A stretch of DNA of 43,542 bases from a virus (IMGVR_UViG_3300033145_000625:1-43542), one strand, 5' to 3'. Shown: positions 33,427 through 41,074, numbered from the stretch's first letter. The notes: a model not told the origin generated them from the sequence alone. Made by a program: numbers and translations.

Positions 33427-33963
33427 TTATTTTGGAGCCTTTATCGGGCCGAACCATTGGCCGTCACCAATATTGTCAATATGCACCTTTAAGCGACCTC
33501 CGGGAAAACAAACCCATAGGCCCTGTTGATGGATATCTGACTTAGAGTTGTCGTAAACATCAACTTTAATGGCTAAACGATACGACCCCGGCTCGGTTGG
33601 CGGGGCGGGGGATTCTTGATTACCCTTGAATAAATCGTCTATTGCAAACTCTACGATTATCCTTGGAATTAATAATCCCTTTCCATCTATAATATACTTA
33701 AATCGTTCTCGAATCTCTTGCTCGGTCGGCAGGGCAGGGGATTGAATTTCTAGCAATTTCTTTAATGATTCAACCTCTTTTCGTAATTCAATTATTTGGC
33801 CACATTTGGCACACAGGGTACTACCCTTTCGGGTTGTAGTTCCACATTCATGACAATAATCTTCAACAGAATCCGCATTAAGAGGACAGGTTTCGTAATA
33901 TTCAGCATTACATTGATCCTCGTAGAATTTACAGGTTTCATGATATGAACATTCATCCATCAT
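33427..33963 (-). CDS. Cys-rich zinc-ribbon protein
   Basis: A 178-residue protein with a Cys/His-rich N-terminus: CSYHETC, CNAEYYETC, CHECG and CAKCG within the first 55 residues, so one or two zinc sites. A Leu-zipper-like helix follows (about 60-75), then a strand-rich C-terminus. Strong AAAGGAGGACAA before ATG 33963. Function unknown; typical of early phage proteins that bind host factors. Confidence 0.65.
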   Translation of the reverse strand: MMDECSYHETCKFYEDQCNAEYYETCPLNADSVEDYCHECGTTTRKGSTLCAKCGQIIELRKEVESLKKLLEIQSPALPTEQEIRERFKYIIDGKGLLIPRIIVEFAIDDLFKGNQESPAPPTEPGSYRLAIKVDVYDNSKSDIHQQGLWVCFPGGRLKVHIDNIGDGQWFGPIKAPK

Positions 33964-34002
33964 TTGTCCTCCTTTGATCCGCCGCCCTCATCCGATAAAT
34001 AT

Positions 34003-34206
34003 GGCGGCGGGCAGGATTTAAACCTGCATGTCTGTTGCTTATTACAAACCACACGGCTATCCTCTTAGGCGCGCCAGCATCTGCCCACCCGTTTCCAAAT
34101 ACACCGCATTGCGTCTATTGAACTCCAATGGTAAGCTACTAATTATCACAACCCATATCCACCCCATGTAACCTCACCCTCGCTTACCAATTCCGCCACT
34201 ACGCCG
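34003..34206 (-). other. Structured non-coding stretch with tRNA-like pieces
   Basis: The 246 bases between genes hold no reading frame. Read leftward, the 5' side has GGCGTAGTGGCGGAATTGG, very like the acceptor and D-arm of a leucine tRNA. The 3' side has a perfect T-arm-like hairpin GCAGG-TTTAAAT-CCTGC followed by CCGCCGCCA, a CCA end. CGGCG near 34205 can pair with CGCCG near 34005. An eight-base inverted repeat TGGTAAGC/GCTTACCA (34129-34136, 34182-34189) adds structure. I cannot fold a proper anticodon arm, so this is a degenerate or interrupted tRNA, or another structured RNA. Confidence 0.3.
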
Positions 34207-34209
34207 TCA

Positions 34210-35148
34210 TTAACTGTTCACGTCCTGGGCAAATATCGCCAGGGTTCCATCATCCATCGCGTTTATATGGCCGTCGATCTCAGCGTGGCCTTCATATCCA
34301 TAGCTTGAACCCAAATAATCAATGACCGCCTGCGGGGTCAAACCCACCTTTTCCAGCCGGGCAATCATCGCACCGTCTGGTATCCAGTTGCCTTCGTCGA
34401 CGTTCACGGTTTCAGGCTCTGTCTTCGCCTTCTCTTTCGGGTTATCGTTAAAATATTTCATGGCCCTGTTAATCTCGCTTGAGGTCAGGGTTGTGCACGT
34501 AGAAATGTCGAACTTGTTATATATCCAGGCTTTTGCATCTTCTTCGGTCCAGCCTTTTTTACCGATATGAGCCCACATGGATTGCAGGTGTCCGGATTCA
34601 GCGGCGTTGGAATTACCGTCGCTTTGATCCGGAGACCCGGCAGGTCTCTGGTCATCGTTTGGGGAATTCATATCTTCGGAATTCTTGTTTCCGCTGCCGC
34701 TACTGTTATCATCCCGATATTTCGATCCATCCCAACTTCCAAGATAAATATCGGCGGCCACGCCAAGCATTTTCAGGGCAACACCGAGAGCGTCGGTCAC
34801 AGCCATTTTAAAGCCTTCATCGTTAGCATGAAGACCGCCCTTCTCCAATTCGACCAGCATTGAGCCGCCGATACCGGGGATAGGATCACTCCATGTTTCG
34901 CCGTCCTTAACGTACACATTCACTTGGGCAAAAGCGAATATCTGATCTTTGGGGCCCGGCTCGGTCCAAAGCCTTACGATGTCATATTTCCAACCGACAC
35001 CACAGGGACCGTACTGCTCGGTCATAATCTGGTAGCGCCATTGGGGTGATATGTCTGTTTTGTTTTTTAATCGCCCACCCTCAATCTTCTTTAAGACCTC
35101 GGGAGGGGGCCGTTTCATGGCATCCCAACGAATAAGGTTGTCAGTCAT
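34210..35148 (-). CDS. Single-strand annealing recombinase, Rad52-like
   Basis: A 312-residue protein whose first 145 residues look like phage annealing proteins of the Rad52/Sak type: ISPQWRYQIMTEQYGPCGVGWKY, AFAQVNVYV, and a helical end AVTDALGVALKMLGVAADIYLG. A long disordered Ser/Asn/Asp linker (about 150-185) joins a C-terminal helical part. Annealing proteins work with SSB, which is the next gene upstream, and support recombination-dependent replication. Start ATG 35148 has a weak GAGATA. Confidence 0.75.
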   Translation of the reverse strand: MTDNLIRWDAMKRPPPEVLKKIEGGRLKNKTDISPQWRYQIMTEQYGPCGVGWKYDIVRLWTEPGPKDQIFAFAQVNVYVKDGETWSDPIPGIGGSMLVELEKGGLHANDEGFKMAVTDALGVALKMLGVAADIYLGSWDGSKYRDDNSSGSGNKNSEDMNSPNDDQRPAGSPDQSDGNSNAAESGHLQSMWAHIGKKGWTEEDAKAWIYNKFDISTCTTLTSSEINRAMKYFNDNPKEKAKTEPETVNVDEGNWIPDGAMIARLEKVGLTPQAVIDYLGSSYGYEGHAEIDGHINAMDDGTLAIFAQDVNS

Positions 35149-35170
35149 TTTTTATCTCGCTTTCCTGCCG

Positions 35171-35566
35171 CTAAAAAGGTACTTTTTCTTTATATTGCCG
35201 ATTCTGCCCATCGTCTCCGTCTCGGCTTCCGTCGTCTGGTCCGCCGCCAGGTCCGCCACCAATCATCTGCATTTGAAGGGCTACTATCTCGGTAGTCTGC
35301 CGTTTGTTGCCGTCGCGGTCCTCCCATTCGCGGGTTTGCAGCCGGCCTTCGATATAAACCTGCCTTCCTTTTGAGAGATATTCCCCGCAAATTTCGGCAA
35401 GCTTTTCCCAGGCGACCACATTAAACCACTCGGTATTTTCGTTTCCTCCGCGTTTTTCGGTGACGGCCACGCTAAAATTACAGACAGCCTTGCCGTTCTG
35501 CGTATATCTTATTTCTGGGTCGCGACCGAGATTACCGATTATGATTACCTTATTTACTCCCGCCAT
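35171..35566 (-). CDS. ssb: Single-stranded DNA-binding protein
   Basis: A 131-residue OB-fold protein that coats single-stranded DNA. It opens with [18 protein letters not shown], has [12 protein letters not shown] at about 47-58 and [15 protein letters not shown] near 67-81, all standard. The Gly/Asp-rich tail ends in Lys-Val-Pro-Phe, a version of the acidic DIPF tip that recruits replication proteins. Strong TAGGAGGAATTC before ATG. Upstream of the annealing protein, as usual in phages. Confidence 0.95.
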   Translation of the reverse strand: MAGVNKVIIIGNLGRDPEIRYTQNGKAVCNFSVAVTEKRGGNENTEWFNVVAWEKLAEICGEYLSKGRQVYIEGRLQTREWEDRDGNKRQTTEIVALQMQMIGGGPGGGPDDGSRDGDDGQNRQYKEKVPF

Positions 35567-35575
35567 GAATTCCTC

Positions 35576-35986
35576 CTATAAATTTTCGATGTCGAATTTA
35601 AATTCATTTAATACGCCATGAAAATATTGTTGAAAATTTTCCATAGCCGCGATGGCCTCTGGTGATTTTAATCCTGGCTCCCATGTAGAAACTAGGCGAT
35701 CCATGTAATCTACCAGCTTCTCCTTGTCCGGCTTGAGGGCTTCCTGCCGGGCAGACTCGGCGGCTTCGGCAACTCTTTGCAGTCGTTCGCGTTCTGCTTG
35801 TTTCCTGGCCTCCATTTGTTGTTTGTGGTCCTCGGCTACCCGATCAGTTTCGGCCTGGATTCTGGCCTCAAGCTTGGCCAACCGCCCTGTTTCCTTCTTG
35901 GCCGCCGTGGCCCCCCCGACCGTCTCGAACTCAACCCGCTCTGTATGGGCTTCCTCTGAAGTACATACGAAGCCTTCACGATGCAC
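35576..35986 (-). CDS. Coiled-coil protein upstream of SSB, GTG start
   Basis: A 136-residue protein starting at GTG. The middle (about 25-85) is a long charged coiled coil rich in Ala, Glu, Arg and Gln; the end is a small helical domain. It resembles phage accessory proteins found with recombination genes. Position beside ssb and the annealing gene supports a DNA-metabolism role, but no motif proves it. Confidence 0.6.
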   Translation of the reverse strand: MHREGFVCTSEEAHTERVEFETVGGATAAKKETGRLAKLEARIQAETDRVAEDHKQQMEARKQAERERLQRVAEAAESARQEALKPDKEKLVDYMDRLVSTWEPGLKSPEAIAAMENFQQYFHGVLNEFKFDIENL

Positions 35987-36001
35987 ACATTTATCCGGGT
36001 G

Positions 36002-36733
36002 TTACTCCTGTGGTTGCTCAGTTATGATCGGGGGCGGGATGGGGGTCATTACCAGAACTTTGTCACTCCAATGATGATGATAACCGTTGGAAATATTAAC
36101 AAGATTTAGCCTAATATCACTGTAATATAATGCTCCCGTACTGTTTCCCTTATACCACTGATTCGGAAATTGCTTGACTTCCTCCGCCACCTCGACCAGA
36201 TACCCCTTGTCGACCAGCCAGGGGATGACTTCAACGGTCGCTAAGGCGAATTCAATCATCTCCGGATCAACAGATATGTTGGTCTGTGTATACGTTATCG
36301 CCTCTTCGATTAGATCGAACTCAGAAGCGAATCTTGCGATGATAGTTGTCGAGTGGGGATCGCTATCAGCGTCTTTTTTTAGACGTTTAAAATCTAACCG
36401 CTTACCCGTCCACTTATACTTTTTGTCCCGAAATTCGATTATGCCTGACGCTGGTTCCTCCTTTTCAAAGAATACACACTTTTTACCACTAAGAATTGGG
36501 TTCAAGCCCACAATGGCATCGCCCCGCTGACAAACTGCATCCATAAATTCACATCCGTCTATCTCACATTGGTTGAGGCGGGGCTCGTAATTCCAACATG
36601 GATTCTTTCCCTTATGATAATAAGGTTCCCCATCATCGAATTCTTCGTCTTCAGGGTCAAAACACCAATACCCTTCCGGCTGTTTCTCGGGCTTCCCGAA
36701 TTTACACGTCAGACATGATTTTTCTGACTTCAT
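36002..36733 (-). CDS. Cys-rich early protein
   Basis: A 243-residue protein with CLTCKFG near the start, then a Trp-Cys, NPCW and CEIDGC in the first 65 residues. The cysteine-rich N-terminal module is followed by a soluble acidic/strand-rich domain. It could bind metal. The ATG overlaps the upstream gene (ATGA). Unrecognised. Confidence 0.6.
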   Translation of the reverse strand: MKSEKSCLTCKFGKPEKQPEGYWCFDPEDEEFDDGEPYYHKGKNPCWNYEPRLNQCEIDGCEFMDAVCQRGDAIVGLNPILSGKKCVFFEKEEPASGIIEFRDKKYKWTGKRLDFKRLKKDADSDPHSTTIIARFASEFDLIEEAITYTQTNISVDPEMIEFALATVEVIPWLVDKGYLVEVAEEVKQFPNQWYKGNSTGALYYSDIRLNLVNISNGYHHHWSDKVLVMTPIPPPIITEQPQE

Positions 36734-36978
36734 AATATCATCATCCCTCCTCCCCCGCCCTTCGGCGGGTCAGACCTAAACGACCGCATCCTTGACATTT
36801 CATCCTCGATCCAGGCTTCGCCAGGCTTCTTGTTTTCGCCAGCCCTGCACCTGTCGATTATCCGCACAACACTGGTGAGCAAGGCCCGTTTTTCATCATC
36901 CCGGCCGAAACTCTCGCCCGGCTCGGTAGGAAAATCGGGCTCGGTGAAGGCCCGGATAAAACGATTATTGGTGGTCAT
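36730..36978 (-). CDS. Small hypothetical protein
   Basis: An 82-residue protein with an Arg-rich middle and a Pro/Gly-rich end (DPPKGGGGG). GGAGGTCACGGC precedes ATG 36978. Starts inside the stop region of the interrupted zinc gene upstream (ATGA) and ends overlapping the next gene. Unrecognised. Confidence 0.6.
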   Translation of the reverse strand: MTTNNRFIRAFTEPDFPTEPGESFGRDDEKRALLTSVVRIIDRCRAGENKKPGEAWIEDEMSRMRSFRSDPPKGGGGGMMIL

Positions 36979-37220
36979 GCCGTGACCTCCTTGAATAAAT
37001 TACCCTGCCTTTCGTCCAGTTTTTGTTTATGACAATTACAAGCCTTTAAGGAACTTCTAACCTCGTCGCTGGTTATTCTCTCGATGATTAGTCATGATTT
37101 CATGAAATCCTGAACGTCCTTGATCACATCTTTTTTATGTTCGGGATTGTCAATGGTGACCGCACAGAGATTACCGCATTCCGGACAGCGGCCGCCATAG
37201 CACATATGGTCGTCGGTCAT
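36975..37220 (-). pseudogene. Zinc-ribbon gene interrupted by an in-frame TGA
   Basis: From ATG 37220 (behind GAGGAGGGTGAC) the frame gives 42 residues with CPECGNLC, a zinc ribbon, and stops at TGA 37092-37094. The same frame stays open for another 38 protein-like codons (IIERITSDEVRSSLKAC, then NCHKQK) to a TGA that overlaps the next gene's ATG exactly as its neighbours do. A single change from GGA (Gly) to TGA would explain it. Either the shorter product works alone, or the gene is inactivated or read through. Confidence 0.55.
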
Positions 37221-37438
37221 GTCACCCTCCTCATCCTGGCCTCAAGATCGTCCCACCAGCCCGGAATCAGCTTATAAGACATATATCCCTCCACTTCCTC
37301 GGGGAAAGCCGGTCTCAGCCGCTCCAGGTTATGGACGTCGGCTTGCTGGATCAGGTGGAGCAGGGCCAACCCGAACCCGCTCAACTGACGGTTCCGCCAT
37401 TTCCAGATAAATTCTTTCGCTGGTGTCAGGTCGGACAT
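37217..37438 (-). CDS. Small hypothetical protein
   Basis: A 73-residue helical protein with many Trp, Leu and Arg residues (KEFIWKWRNRQLSG). It overlaps the zinc-ribbon gene by four bases (ATGA) and is preceded by GGAGAAAACATC. Unrecognised. Confidence 0.6.
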   Translation of the reverse strand: MSDLTPAKEFIWKWRNRQLSGFGLALLHLIQQADVHNLERLRPAFPEEVEGYMSYKLIPGWWDDLEARMRRVT

Positions 37439-37539
37439 GATGTTTTCTCCATTTCACTTATTGCTTCACATCCAGCCTTGAACACTTCGGGCCAGATGAC
37501 CTCTTGGCTGGTTATCGTCTTGTCATATCCCGTTTTGAT
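37426..37539 (-). other. Protein-like frame without a normal start codon
   Basis: Between the stop at 37549 and the gene at 37438 the leftward strand keeps a 37-codon frame that looks coded (KTITSQEVIWPEVFKAG and so on). It has no ATG, GTG or TTG in a useful place. An ATC at 37539 follows AGAGGA with normal spacing, so it may be a rare start or a damaged ATG. Confidence 0.3.
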
Positions 37540-37548
37540 ATCGTCCTC

Positions 37549-37686
37549 TTATCTCGGCCAAACGATAAACAGCAGCAGGCCAATGATGCAGGTTGCGATG
37601 ACGAACGCGCCTACAATTCGGTCTCTTTTGGGATTGTTTAATTCGGGTTGAAATTCGGCCCACTGTAAAAGTTGTGCTAGTTTCAT
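37549..37686 (-). CDS. Tiny membrane protein (45 residues)
   Basis: A 45-residue protein with one membrane segment (about 25-43, GAFVIATCIIGLLLFIVW) after a polar N-terminus. Its ATG overlaps the previous stop (ATGA). Early phage membrane peptides often affect the host envelope or superinfection, but nothing here is specific. Confidence 0.6.
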   Translation of the reverse strand: MKLAQLLQWAEFQPELNNPKRDRIVGAFVIATCIIGLLLFIVWPR

Positions 37687-37871
37687 GACACCCCCTGTCC
37701 CCTTCTTTTTTCTCGGGCTTGCTTCATTTGTCTGATTATTAGGGACCGCTCGTCAAATTCAGGGTCGATCTGTTCGCGTTCAACCTTCATTTTTCCCTTT
37801 TCGAGTATGGTCAGGATCTGCTTGACGGCCCAGTCGATTACTTCCGGTTCGAGCGGTTCGAGTTCGGTCAT
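37683..37871 (-). CDS. Small charged helical protein
   Basis: A 62-residue protein, acidic at the start and basic at the end (KQAREKRRG), helical throughout. Linked to the next gene on both sides by four-base overlaps. Unrecognised. Confidence 0.55.
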   Translation of the reverse strand: MTELEPLEPEVIDWAVKQILTILEKGKMKVEREQIDPEFDERSLIIRQMKQAREKRRGQGVS

Positions 37872-38233
37872 AATCCCTCCTTGGCGCGGGCGAGGACTTC
37901 AGTGGCGTTTCCGATAGCCATAATCATTTCCTCGGTTTTTTCGCTCCACCGTAAATCACGGGATTCTTCCGTGATAGATTCCAGCGCTTCCACTAGCGCG
38001 TGGTGATTATTTGCGGCCCGAATGATGAACTCGGCGTTGGCTTTTACCATTTCTATGTTCTTTGGCGTTTTATCTTCATCTGGCAACATGCAAACCGCTA
38101 CGCCAGTCCCAGACCATTCGTTGTCAGCCCCATAAGCACTGGTAATTTGAAATAGTGTGTGTTTGTGTAAATTTATTATCTGCTGGCTTTCTTCTATTTC
38201 CCATGGCAACGGCGTATGTTTCGGCTCGCTCAT
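37868..38233 (-). CDS. Conserved phage protein with HTPLPW start
   Basis: A 121-residue protein starting MSEPKHTPLPWEI and containing NAEFIIRAANNHHALVEALE. This combination is common in small phage and prophage proteins of unknown function. Good AAAGGAGATGAATC leader before ATG. It heads a chain of overlapping small genes. Confidence 0.75.
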   Translation of the reverse strand: MSEPKHTPLPWEIEESQQIINLHKHTLFQITSAYGADNEWSGTGVAVCMLPDEDKTPKNIEMVKANAEFIIRAANNHHALVEALESITEESRDLRWSEKTEEMIMAIGNATEVLARAKEGL

Positions 38234-38236
38234 GAT

Positions 38237-38326
38237 TCATCTCCTTTTAGGTTGGCCGCGTTTTATCGGGCGTACCGGCCTGGGGTTAGACATGACGAGG
38301 TCTCCCGCCCCCGGCCCGATCCCCAT
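38237..38326 (-). CDS. Possible 29-residue basic peptide
   Basis: In the 115-base gap a leftward frame from 38326 (MGIGPGAGDLVMSNPRP and so on) ends inside the ribosome-binding site of the next gene. It is rich in Arg, Pro and Gly. No ribosome-binding site precedes it, so support is weak; a shorter version would start at an inner ATG. Otherwise the gap shows nothing. Confidence 0.25.
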   Translation of the reverse strand: MGIGPGAGDLVMSNPRPVRPIKRGQPKRR

Positions 38327-38347
38327 GATTGGTCCATGGTAAAGTAA

Positions 38348-38551
38348 TTATGATTCTAGGCCGTCCTTTAGGCCCAAATCGTAGGCTTGCTGAATAGCCC
38401 CTGGAACCCAATTCCAATCGCGCCCAAATGAATTATCTTCCGGTTCCCCTCCATCACTTTCGCTTATTACAAGTGTTCCATTGTGATAGATTCTCATTGT
38501 TGTAACGGATCTATATCCATTATCGTCTGCCTCTAATTTAACTTCTAACAT
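38348..38551 (-). CDS. Small hypothetical protein
   Basis: A 67-residue protein starting at ATG 38551 behind AAGGAGGATGGGAAA, the best start available. An upstream in-frame ATG at 38656 overlaps the previous gene and would add 35 residues that look less protein-like. Strand-rich first half, acidic loop, helical end. Unrecognised. Confidence 0.6.
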   Translation of the reverse strand: MLEVKLEADDNGYRSVTTMRIYHNGTLVISESDGGEPEDNSFGRDWNWVPGAIQQAYDLGLKDGLES

Positions 38552-38652
38552 TTTCCCATCCTCCTTAAATTTGTAAGTGGGCCTGGGGCGTTTGCTCGAC
38601 AAGAAGGTTTGCGCAATCCCTAAATTCCATAATTTAGCCTGACTCGCCAAAT

Positions 38653-39501
38653 TCATTTCGGTATGTCCTTGGTTGCCTTATCTGCTAATTTACAAAAATT
38701 TATTTCGGCGGACTCGGCGGACTCGGCGGCGGACCAGGCGGCGGACTCGGCGGACCTGGCGGCGGACCTGGCGGCGGACTCGGTGGCGGACCAGGCGGCG
38801 GACCTGGTGGCGGACCAGGCGGCGGACCAGGCGGCGGACTTGGCGGCGGACCTGGTGGCGGACTCGGCGGCGGACTCGGCGGCGGACCAGGCGGCGGACT
38901 TGGCGGCGGACCTGGTGGCGGACCTGGCGGCGGACTTGGCGGCGGACCAGGCGGCGGACCTGGTGGCGGACCTGGTGGCGGACTCGGCGGCGGACCTGGC
39001 GGCGGACCAGGCGGCGAACCAGGCGGCGGACCAGGCGGCGAACCAGGCGACGGACCAGGCGGGATTTTTTAAGTATTCTCTTGCCGCCTCAATTGTTTCT
39101 CTGGGACGTTTATCGTCCGGGAATTCATTTTCAAATATTGACAGTACGCTTTCGGCGCATAAAATCGAAAATTGAATAAATATTTTTTTACGGATTTCTT
39201 CATCCGTGTACCAGTTCGGTAAATCCAGCTTCTCAATGGTAGTTAATTCGTGACATCCGACCTTTCCCCAGTCCTCAACCTCAACTTCCCCGCTTGCCTC
39301 CCATAATTCAGGATTATCAATATTGGCGTGAATGGGGTTTAAAAGGAGAGCAAGATTTTGATTTTTATAGGCATGGATTACGCCAAAAGAACAGAGTTCG
39401 ATATTTCGCAGACCCTTATCCACCGAATGCGTAATACTCTCACCCCACTGGCATTTGTTGTGTGTCTGGTGTTTTTCGTCGGTTAATTTATAAAGCTTCA
39501 T
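38653..39501 (-). CDS. Protein with about 30 alanine-rich four-residue repeats
   Basis: A 282-residue protein. The first 145 residues are ordinary (LYKLTDEKHQTHNKCQWGE, then a helical part ending EAAREYLKNPAW). The rest, to about residue 265, repeats A-x-S-A with x being Trp, Arg, Glu or Lys, and Thr sometimes replacing the first Ala. A short ordinary end follows (INFCKLADKATKD). N-terminal modules of this sort with Ala/Ser/Trp repeats occur in other phage proteins of unknown function. ATG 39501 has AAAGGAGGAACT. Confidence 0.75.
   Translation of the reverse strand: MKLYKLTDEKHQTHNKCQWGESITHSVDKGLRNIELCSFGVIHAYKNQNLALLLNPIHANIDNPELWEASGEVEVEDWGKVGCHELTTIEKLDLPNWYTDEEIRKKIFIQFSILCAESVLSIFENEFPDDKRPRETIEAAREYLKNPAWSVAWFAAWSAAWFAAWSAARSAAESATRSATRSAAWSAAKSAARSATRSAAKSAAWSAAESAAESATRSAAKSAAWSAAWSATRSAAWSATESAARSAARSAESAAWSAAESAESAEINFCKLADKATKDIPK
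38706..39062. repeat. About 30 copies of a degenerate 12-bp tandem repeat
   Basis: The rightward strand shows GGCGGACCAGGC-type units, varying mainly in the two bases that set the variable residue (CCA, CCT, CTC or CTT). The tract is GC-rich and lacks stops in several frames, which creates long meaningless frames on the opposite strand. The copy number is likely to change by slippage. Confidence 0.9.
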
Positions 39502-39652
39502 AGTTCCTCCTTTCGGTTAAATTTAACGCCTCGCGGCCTTCGGGTGAGCGGGATATCCTGCAGAATGCTGAAATCCTTGCCCGGTGATGCCGTTGGTCGC
39601 GAGACGCTAATCCCTTAATTTCGTTATTGGTTTGAGGTTTTGAGTTTGTCAT
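39488..39652 (-). CDS. Small Arg-rich first gene of the early operon
   Basis: A 54-residue basic protein (MTNSKPQTNNEIKG, then SRDQRHHRARI). ATG 39652 has AAGGA upstream; the predicted transcript would start only about 14 bases before it. Its last codons contain the ribosome-binding site of the repeat gene, with which it overlaps. An extension to 39673 would start inside the promoter. Confidence 0.5.
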   Translation of the reverse strand: MTNSKPQTNNEIKGLASRDQRHHRARISAFCRISRSPEGREALNLTERRNYEAL

Positions 39653-39672
39653 TTTCAGCATCCTTAAGTGCA

Positions 39673-39701
39673 AGTATAAATCGCTGTAATGTGGATGTCA
39701 A
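39673..39701 (-). promoter_or_regulatory. Strong leftward early promoter
   Basis: On the leftward strand TTGACA (39701-39696), a 17-base spacer and TATACT (39678-39673) make a near-consensus sigma70 promoter for the early operon. It lies about 80 bases from the start of the divergent HTH gene, a typical place for regulation by that protein. TGTCA at its -35 and TGACG at 39759-39763 match the half-sites seen in the operators at 5.1 and 13.5 kb. I find no convincing rightward promoter in the same gap. Confidence 0.8.
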
Positions 39702-39776
39702 GTAAAATCGTATAAGAAAATAGTCTTTATGGAGAATAAAATAAATTACGAATTTAATTGACGGGGCTTGTTTTTT

Positions 39777-39992
39777 ATGAATAATAAAAGTATGAAATTA
39801 AAAAAATATTTAGAAATTTATGAAATCAGTCAAGGTGAAGCCGCAAAAGCCTTAAAAGTTTCAAGGACTTATCTTAATGCGATTATTAACGAAAAGGTTG
39901 AACCTGGCCGAATTTTAATCCGGGCTATTATAATCTGGACAGATAGTGAAGTCCGCACTGATGATTTTCCGGGGTGGGAAAAATTTAGATAA
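39777..39992 (+). CDS. HTH transcriptional regulator (Cro/XRE-like)
   Basis: A 71-residue DNA-binding protein. A helix-turn-helix of the Cro/XRE type covers about residues 18-38 (SQGEAAKALKVSRTYLNAII). ATG 39777 is preferred to TTG 39768, although the ribosome-binding site is poor (GACGGGG). It diverges from the early leftward operon and likely controls the promoter between them. No second repressor or integrase gene was found, so a lysogeny switch is not implied. Confidence 0.8.
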   Translation: MNNKSMKLKKYLEIYEISQGEAAKALKVSRTYLNAIINEKVEPGRILIRAIIIWTDSEVRTDDFPGWEKFR

Positions 39993-40207
39993 TGAAAGAA
40001 TACACCAAGACAATCAAGTTCGATGTGGGAATGACTGATGGCCGGGCGCTGTGGTTGGTTCGGGAAGCCCTGGAACGCTGGCGCCTGGAGATCGGATTCA
40101 CGTTCAAGGATTGGAAGCTGGAGCTTCGGGATAGTCTGATTTTCAAGGGTCAGCGCGTGCTCAAATATGTGGCCATTCATAGCCGGGAATGGCGCACCCA
40201 AGGCTAA
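39992..40207 (+). CDS. Small hypothetical protein
   Basis: A 71-residue mixed helix/strand protein with several Trp and Arg residues. It overlaps the regulator's stop (TAATG), so the two are translated together. Unrecognised. Confidence 0.6.
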   Translation: MKEYTKTIKFDVGMTDGRALWLVREALERWRLEIGFTFKDWKLELRDSLIFKGQRVLKYVAIHSREWRTQG

Positions 40208-40235
40208 AGGTTGCCTGGTCTACAAGAAGGGTTAG

Positions 40236-41063
40236 ATGGCAAAAATTACGGCCAAAAATTTACTCGAGCTATTGTTGGCCAGACATAGCGCAGATGTTGC
40301 GGTCCCTGAATGTAAGAACGGACCGACCTGGACGGCGGTCCGCCAGCAGCATAGGCGTATGGACCTCTGGGTAATGAAGCGAAGCTGGGCTAACCCGCTT
40401 TCGATCTGCTATGAAATCAAGGTAACCCGCTCTGATTTTCTTGGTGATCAGAAATGGCAGGCATATCTACCTTTCTGTAACGAGCTTATGTTCGTCTGTC
40501 CGCCTGGGGTGATTGATAAACAGGAGGTTCCAGAGCAAGCCGGACTTATCGTTTGCTCGAAAAACGGAGCGCGGCTTTTTAATCGAAAAAAGGCTCCTTA
40601 CCGAGACATAGAGCTCCCTGAAAGCCTTTACCGATATATTTTAATGTCCAGGTCTAGGGTCGACAGCGAATTAAATATTGATTCAGGATCAGGGGACAAA
40701 ACCGAGCGGTGGCGAGTCTGGATGAGGTTAAAGGATGAAAAAAAAGAGCTTGGCTGGAACGTCTCGAAGAAAATCCGTCAAATACTCGAACAACAAGTAT
40801 ACCAGGTTGAGGTAAAGCAAAATATTTTAGAAAAAGAGATTGAAAATCTCAAAGAATTGCGAACGCTGGCCCTTGCGCTTGGCTTCACCGAAGATCAGCT
40901 GTGTACTCGTTCCTGGGACTTCAAGCGTACAGCCGAAGAATTGTTGACCGGCGACCGGGACGTGAAGGTGCTTTTGGGTTCCATGAACAGCCTGGAGAAT
41001 AACTTGATTGCCGTAAAACAAAAACTTGGAGAATATTTGGATGGCGCGCCTAAATTTGAGTAA
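40236..41063 (+). CDS. MmcB-like PD-(D/E)xK nuclease family protein
   Basis: A 275-residue protein whose first half matches the MmcB/DNA-repair nuclease type: Asp43 in MDLWVMKRS, then Glu60 and Lys62 in ICYEIKVTRSDFLGDQKW, followed by LPFCNELMFVCPPGV. These are the acidic and lysine residues of the PD-(D/E)xK fold. The second half (about 165-270) is an added helical, coiled-coil-rich domain not seen in plain MmcB. It precedes the replication initiator, so a role in replication or recombination is likely. AAGAAGGGTTAG before ATG. Confidence 0.8.
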   Translation: MAKITAKNLLELLLARHSADVAVPECKNGPTWTAVRQQHRRMDLWVMKRSWANPLSICYEIKVTRSDFLGDQKWQAYLPFCNELMFVCPPGVIDKQEVPEQAGLIVCSKNGARLFNRKKAPYRDIELPESLYRYILMSRSRVDSELNIDSGSGDKTERWRVWMRLKDEKKELGWNVSKKIRQILEQQVYQVEVKQNILEKEIENLKELRTLALALGFTEDQLCTRSWDFKRTAEELLTGDRDVKVLLGSMNSLENNLIAVKQKLGEYLDGAPKFE

Positions 41064-41074
41064 AGGGTTATAAT

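Noticed and set aside
37092-37094. TGA recoded as an amino acid throughout the phage
   Set aside because: Many other genes, including the FmdB-like gene and several overlapping early genes, end at TGA in ATGA junctions, so TGA is a working stop.
38663-39179. Long rightward frames over the repeat tract (ADSAADQAADL and RRTRRRT types)
   Set aside because: They arise because the 12-bp repeat has no stop in several frames. The leftward frame has a good start, an ordinary N-terminal domain and fits the operon.
39777-39992. Lysogeny module
   Set aside because: Only one small HTH regulator is present. No integrase, excisionase, second repressor or attachment site could be seen.
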